This document shows, piece after piece, positions 6,915-9,665 of a DNA stretch of 9,665 bases. Numbering within the stretch: position 1 is the first letter of the stretch; every line of letters starts with the position of its first letter. The notes beneath the pieces were generated by a model. It made no database searches and was not told the DNA's origin. It worked only from the letters and a program-made list of their open reading frames with translations. The translations under genes were made by a program, and so were the position numbers. This DNA is from an uncultured Burkholderiales bacterium (lineage in GTDB: Bacteria; Pseudomonadota; Gammaproteobacteria; Burkholderiales; Burkholderiaceae_F), in the NCBI GenBank assembly GCA_903871435.1, contig CAIQGU010000058.1, positions 1 to 9,665 on the forward strand. The letters run 5' to 3'.

Positions 6915-7532
6915 TTACAGCGACATCACGCAGTTGCCGCCAACGTTGGTATCGGGCGTCGACAGGTTGTACGTTGCCGTGTTGCAGCGGAAGCTGCCGG
7001 TGGTGGGCAGGCCATCGTCGAACGAGGTGTCGATCGCGCTGGCGGCCTTGTTGGTCAGGCCCAGGTTGTTGAAGAACAGGGCGGTCGTGTTGCCCATGTT
7101 GGCCACGACGTAACCGCCACCGGCCAGTTCCGACTGGCCGCCAAAGGGCGTGCGCAGCGAGGTCAGGCCCGAACCGGAGATGAAGCCCGCCAGGCGCAGT
7201 TCGTACAGGGCTTCGCACTGTTCGAAGGTGTTCGTGCCGTTGGTGCAGCCACCGTTATAGGGGATGTTGCCGTCGCCGTTGCCATTGACCGGCAGCGGGT
7301 TCGCGGCCGGGAAGCGCGTGGCCGCCTGCGTATCGTCGCCGGGCAACTGGCCGTAGCGGTCGATGTAGGAGTTGATCGCTGCCGACATTTCGCGCGACAG
7401 ATTGAAGGTTGCCTTGACCTTGCTGTTGAAGATCAGTTCCTGGCCCTTGAGCACACCACCCAGCAGGAGGCCGATGATCACCAGGACGATGGCGATTTCA
7501 ACGAGGGTAAAACCGGACTGACGGGACTTCAT
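6915..7532 (-). CDS. Type IV prepilin / pseudopilin-like protein with PGDD motif
   Basis: Predicted secreted pilin-fold protein of 205 residues. The N-terminus has a class III signal: MKSRQSG then FTLVEIAIVLVIIGLLLGG. Prepilin peptidase would cut after G7, leaving N-methyl-Phe at +1 and the conserved Glu at +5, then a hydrophobic alpha-1 helix. After the helix comes YGQLPGDD (residues 60-67), a motif I associate with a pseudopilin-like group rather than PilA major pilins, then a Gly/Asn-rich GNGDGN segment. Four cysteines (C96, C106, C183, C201) could form two disulfides, the last closing a C-terminal loop. I chose the ATG at 7532 because it creates the correct leader and has gaggt 7 nt upstream; the open frame upstream to 7643 is non-coding leader. 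It is the last gene of a minus-strand group with an ABC-2 permease and an unknown anchored protein. PilD and assembly genes would be supplied elsewhere. Subunit type (minor pilin, pseudopilin or fibre subunit) is not determinable. Confidence 0.88.
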   Translation of the reverse strand: MKSRQSGFTLVEIAIVLVIIGLLLGGVLKGQELIFNSKVKATFNLSREMSAAINSYIDRYGQLPGDDTQAATRFPAANPLPVNGNGDGNIPYNGGCTNGTNTFEQCEALYELRLAGFISGSGLTSLRTPFGGQSELAGGGYVVANMGNTTALFFNNLGLTNKAASAIDTSFDDGLPTTGSFRCNTATYNLSTPDTNVGGNCVMSL

Positions 7533-7586
7533 GTTGCGCACCTCAAGCGTTTGTTTTCGGGACCAGCGGATCGGTTCATGCAGCGG

Positions 7587-7598
7587 GCCGTTAACGGC
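7587..7598. promoter_or_regulatory. Perfect 12-bp palindrome in the pilin leader
   Basis: gccgttaacggc is a perfect palindrome located 55-66 nt before the pilin ATG. It could be a dimeric regulator half-site pair or part of an mRNA hairpin together with the adjacent cccct-c-agggg repeat (7603-7613). The site is certain as sequence; its function is inferred. Confidence 0.35.
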
Positions 7599-7638
7599 AT
7601 GTCCCCTCAGGGGCGCTGCGGCTACTGCTATCAATAAC

Positions 7639-7654
7639 GTCAATCATCCTGCCA
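7639..7654 (-). promoter_or_regulatory. Possible sigma-54-like promoter of the pilin gene
   Basis: Minus-strand TGGCAGG-ATGA-TTGAC resembles the sigma-54 consensus TGGCACG-N4-TTGCA. The -24 block matches well and the GG-to--12 spacing is exactly right, but the normally invariant -12 GC reads GA, which is a serious mismatch. Pilin genes are often sigma-54 dependent, which is why I list it. Transcription would start roughly 95 nt before the ATG. Confidence 0.25.
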
Positions 7655-7680
7655 ACTTGACCATCGTGACGCGCGAAATT

Positions 7681-7718
7681 CGCGGGCAATTCCTGCTCTA
7701 TTCCCGCGGGCTTCCTGC
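7681..7718. repeat. Imperfect direct repeat upstream of the pilin gene
   Basis: cgcgggcaattcctgc (7681-7696) recurs as cgcgggcttcctgc (7705-7718), differing by a 2-nt deletion, with copies starting 24 nt apart. It lies just upstream of the sigma-54-like element and next to the near-palindrome cgcgaa-a-ttcgcg (7672-7684). Paired sites about two helical turns apart would suit an activator, but this is inference. Confidence 0.4.
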
Positions 7719-7750
7719 ATTCGCCGCGCACACGGGGTCCTGCCTATGTT

Positions 7751-8596
7751 CTAACGGCCATCCGCCCGCCGACTTGATGGGGGAAAAGCGGGAATAAGGC
7801 GGTCGATCCCGTCCTGCGCCTGCGGTTTGGACCCGGGCAGCGTCTCCATCGACGCGATCCGGCCGGCCAGCCGCTCGAGGTCGCGCGGCGGCGTGTCGCG
7901 CGTTCCCGCTGCCAGGCCGCCCAGCAGGGCGCGCCGCGCATCGGCCGCATCCGGTCGCCCCAGGACGAAGGTATCGAGCTCGCGGGCCCATTCGGGAATA
8001 TTGGCGGTAGCGGGGGCCGCGCGCAGCAGGTGTGCTTCGGCCAGCGCGCGGGCATTGTCGTGGAGCACGTAGCGGGCGACCCAGGCAGCATGCGCCAGCC
8101 AGCGCCAGTGGGCGCCCGGGTCGGCGCGGTAGCTGCGTTCCACAAAATCGAGGATGGCCGGTGCCTCGGGCAGGGCGGCGTGGCGCATTTCGTCCTGCAG
8201 GTGGGCCGTCTCCGAATAATCGAATGCCGCCAGCATCACGGGGTAGCTGCTGTGAGGATTGAGCGCGAAGGCGAGTTCCAGCCACGTGCGGATCGCGGGG
8301 AAGTCCGCCGACCGCAAGGGCAGCATGGCGCCGGCCTGGGCATCGTAGCCCTGCAGGTACAGCGCGCTGGCGTAACCGGCCAGCAAAGGTTCGTCCAGGC
8401 TCGCCAGGCGCAGCGCGGCCGGCGGTGGCGCCGTCCCTGCCGAAACTTCCAGGTGCCAGGTATCGGGCGCGCGCAGCGCCAGCGCCACCTGCAGACCCAG
8501 CAGCACGGCTAGCGCGATCCATGCCGGATGCGCCAGACGACGGCGGCCCGGTGGTGGCGTGTCGGGTGCGCGGTCCCGCGGGGCGTAGCTGTTCAT
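7751..8596 (-). CDS. Membrane-anchored helical protein of unknown function
   Basis: I do not recognise a named family. The 281 residues start with a Pro/Arg-rich cytoplasmic stretch (RRRLAHP, 18-24), one transmembrane helix at about 25-41 (WIALAVLLGLQVALAL), then about 240 predicted periplasmic residues. These look all-helical and weakly TPR-like: GYASALYLQGYDAQ, WLELAFALNPHSSYPVMLA, and the striking HWRWLAHAAWVARYVLHDNARALAEA (163-188), then PEWARELDTFVLGR and a C-terminal ARRALLGGLAAG. I have a vague memory of similar LDP..YP..LA / RWRWLAHAA blocks in proteobacterial hypothetical proteins near pilin and ABC permease genes; this is not verified. The ATG at 8596 keeps the TM near the N-terminus; an in-frame GTG at 8623 would add nine residues (MHPSAPDDD). 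Neither start has a good Shine-Dalgarno. It lies 55 nt downstream of the permease and probably shares its transcript. A scaffold role between permease and pilin is possible but unsupported. Confidence 0.75.
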   Translation of the reverse strand: MNSYAPRDRAPDTPPPGRRRLAHPAWIALAVLLGLQVALALRAPDTWHLEVSAGTAPPPAALRLASLDEPLLAGYASALYLQGYDAQAGAMLPLRSADFPAIRTWLELAFALNPHSSYPVMLAAFDYSETAHLQDEMRHAALPEAPAILDFVERSYRADPGAHWRWLAHAAWVARYVLHDNARALAEAHLLRAAPATANIPEWARELDTFVLGRPDAADARRALLGGLAAGTRDTPPRDLERLAGRIASMETLPGSKPQAQDGIDRLIPAFPPSSRRADGR

Positions 8597-8651
8597 GTCG
8601 TCGTCAGGGGCGGATGGGTGCACAGGCGCGGGCTCGCGGATGGCGACTCAC

Positions 8652-9467
8652 TCAGGCAAATTGCGCGCGGCGCAGATCCAGCGTGGCCACGCACAGCGCC
8701 AGCAGCAGGTAGACCACGGCCTGGGCGGCAACCGTTGCCAGGTCCCATCCACCCACCGGGGTACCGAGCAGCCACTCAGTGCGGGCGAAGAGGTCCAGGC
8801 GCGGAAAGAACAGGGACACGGCCTGCACCACCGGACCCGCCGGACCCAGTTCTGAATAGTCCTGCGCGCGCTGCGCCAGCAGTTGCACGACGTGCAGGTC
8901 GCGGGCGAGCACATAGAAGGCCAGCACGGCGCATACCGCCGGCGGTACCTGGGTCAGTACGATGGCGATGGCGAGCGATACCGAGGCGATAACGGCCAGT
9001 TCCAGGGCGAGCGTGAGCGACCATGCGAGCAGGGCTGCGGGCGGTGGCCCAAAGGCGAGTACCGGCAGGGTCAGGATGACGGCGGTGACGACCGCCATCA
9101 CGATGAGACCCAGTGCCTTGCCCGCAATCCAGACCGTGCGGCTCATGGGCGCGGCCAGCGCCAGCAGCAGGGTACGGTCGGCCTGCTCGCGGCTGACGGA
9201 GACAATCGCGCTCAAGGCTACGATCAGCACGGCAAACAGGCGCGCAGCCGGCGCGGCAAAGGCCAGCGCCAGCGCGTGCTCCTCGGTGAGCGCCAGCGAG
9301 CGCGCAAAAACGGCGATTCCCGCCACGCACAGCGCCCCGAGCACGCTCATCCAGATCCAGCGCCCGCGCACCGCCTCGCGCAAGGTGTCGACGATGACCG
9401 TGCGCAGCGCACGGGTGGTGCGGCGCGCGGCCGATACCCCTGCCGCTGTGTCCTGGGCCGCGTTCAT
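8652..9467 (-). CDS. ABC-2 type transporter permease (NosY-like)
   Basis: Inner-membrane permease subunit, 271 residues. Five to six hydrophobic helices are visible at about 36-56, 73-92, 112-135, 146-171, 174-188 and 243-263. The loop VSREQADRTLLLALAAPMSRTVWIAGKALG (91-120) is the hallmark ABC-2 cytoplasmic segment seen in NosY-type permeases, with the R-x-x-G/D...P-x-S-R...GK-x-x-G pattern. Such permeases need a separate ATP-binding subunit, which is not in this window and is most likely upstream beyond the right edge. The ATG overlaps the TGA of the upstream partial gene as ATGA, implying translational coupling. The substrate is unknown. Association with a prepilin-like gene downstream is unusual, since pilins normally reach the membrane through Sec/SRP and are assembled by PilB/GspE-type ATPases. 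Confidence 0.85.
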   Translation of the reverse strand: MNAAQDTAAGVSAARRTTRALRTVIVDTLREAVRGRWIWMSVLGALCVAGIAVFARSLALTEEHALALAFAAPAARLFAVLIVALSAIVSVSREQADRTLLLALAAPMSRTVWIAGKALGLIVMAVVTAVILTLPVLAFGPPPAALLAWSLTLALELAVIASVSLAIAIVLTQVPPAVCAVLAFYVLARDLHVVQLLAQRAQDYSELGPAGPVVQAVSLFFPRLDLFARTEWLLGTPVGGWDLATVAAQAVVYLLLALCVATLDLRRAQFA

Positions 9468-9665
9468 TGCACGAAGCCTCCATAGACGAGCCGGTCGGCG
9501 ATCGCGGGGAAGGCAATCCAGTGCACCTGGTCGTCGAAGGGACCGCCGGCAGCGTTCTTGGTGATGTAGGTATGGCTCACCACGACCCGTGGCACGGTGG
9601 GCGTGTAGTTCTGCCGTTCATCGGTCGAATAGTTGGCGATGTCGTTGGCGTCGCCGCCGAGCGAC
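9464..9665 (-). CDS. C-terminal part of an unknown protein, possibly pilin-like (partial)
   Basis: The last 66 codons of a gene that enters from beyond the right edge are open in one frame and end at TGA (9464-9466), overlapping the permease ATG by 4 nt. The peptide begins SLGGDANDIANYSTDERQ and ends DDQVHWIAFPAIADRLVYGGFVQ. The ending resembles a pattern I recall from C-termini of secreted pseudopilin-associated proteins (an acidic DD, a hydrophobic V-x-W-I strand, then R-hydrophobic-x-x-G). This is a weak, memory-based resemblance, and signal peptide and domains cannot be seen. Coding is supported by the ATGA coupling and by the absence of stops up to the edge. It could be another pilin-like subunit or an unrelated periplasmic protein. 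Confidence 0.65.
   Translation of the reverse strand, partial: SLGGDANDIANYSTDERQNYTPTVPRVVVSHTYITKNAAGGPFDDQVHWIAFPAIADRLVYGGFVQ

Noticed and set aside
7698..8522. Open frame of 274 codons overlapping the unknown anchored protein in another minus-strand frame
   Set aside because: The chosen frame has a TM helix and ordered aromatic/Ala blocks; this one is Arg/Pro/Gly-rich low complexity.
8776..9516. Open frame of 246 codons overlapping the ABC permease in another frame
   Set aside because: The permease frame encodes clear hydrophobic helices, the ABC-2 loop and the ATGA coupling; the alternative is Arg/Gly/Ala-rich without structure.

Overview
This is a GC-rich, gene-dense chromosomal segment, most likely from a betaproteobacterium of the Burkholderiales; an Alcaligenaceae member (Bordetella/Achromobacter-like) is my best guess. 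The main evidence is the earP-efp pair (EF-P with a rhamnosylatable arginine at position 32), the overall GC bias and the protein flavour. The taxon is inferred from memory of families, not from a search. There are no RNA genes, insertion sequences or CRISPR arrays, and no stretch over 300 bases lacks a gene.

Layout. Positions 2-556 (-) encode a YaeQ-family protein. Positions 640-1830 (+) encode a class I DAHP synthase, the first enzyme of the shikimate pathway, with an unusual repeat-built 27-residue insertion. It meets pterin-4a-carbinolamine dehydratase (phhB, 1827-2144, -) tail to tail, with overlapping stop codons. Next come earP (2197-3315, +) and efp (3364-3918, +): an arginine rhamnosyltransferase and its substrate, the elongation factor that rescues ribosomes stalled at polyproline. 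A GC-rich hairpin follows efp. Positions 4068-5621 (+) encode an Aer-type PAS/FAD energy-taxis receptor whose FAD-pocket residues fall at the same numbers as in E. coli Aer. It converges with an FMN-dependent L-lactate/alpha-hydroxy-acid dehydrogenase (5667-6809, -).

The right third (6826-9665) is all on the minus strand and is the least explained part. In transcription order it holds: the C-terminal end of a gene running off the window (9464-9665), which looks weakly like the tail of pilin-like secreted proteins; a six-helix ABC-2 type permease overlapping it by ATGA; a membrane-anchored helical protein of unknown function; a 218-nt leader rich in inverted and direct repeats; a type IV prepilin-like protein with four cysteines; and a strong intrinsic terminator just before lldD. 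The grouping of a PGDD-type prepilin, an ABC-2 permease and an unknown anchored protein, without recognisable pilus assembly genes in view, is the best candidate here for an undescribed system.

The left two thirds are housekeeping: aromatic metabolism, translation fidelity, aerotaxis and lactate use. Apart from the aroG insertion, the closely spaced terminator before lldD and the pilin/ABC cluster, I see nothing unusual there.
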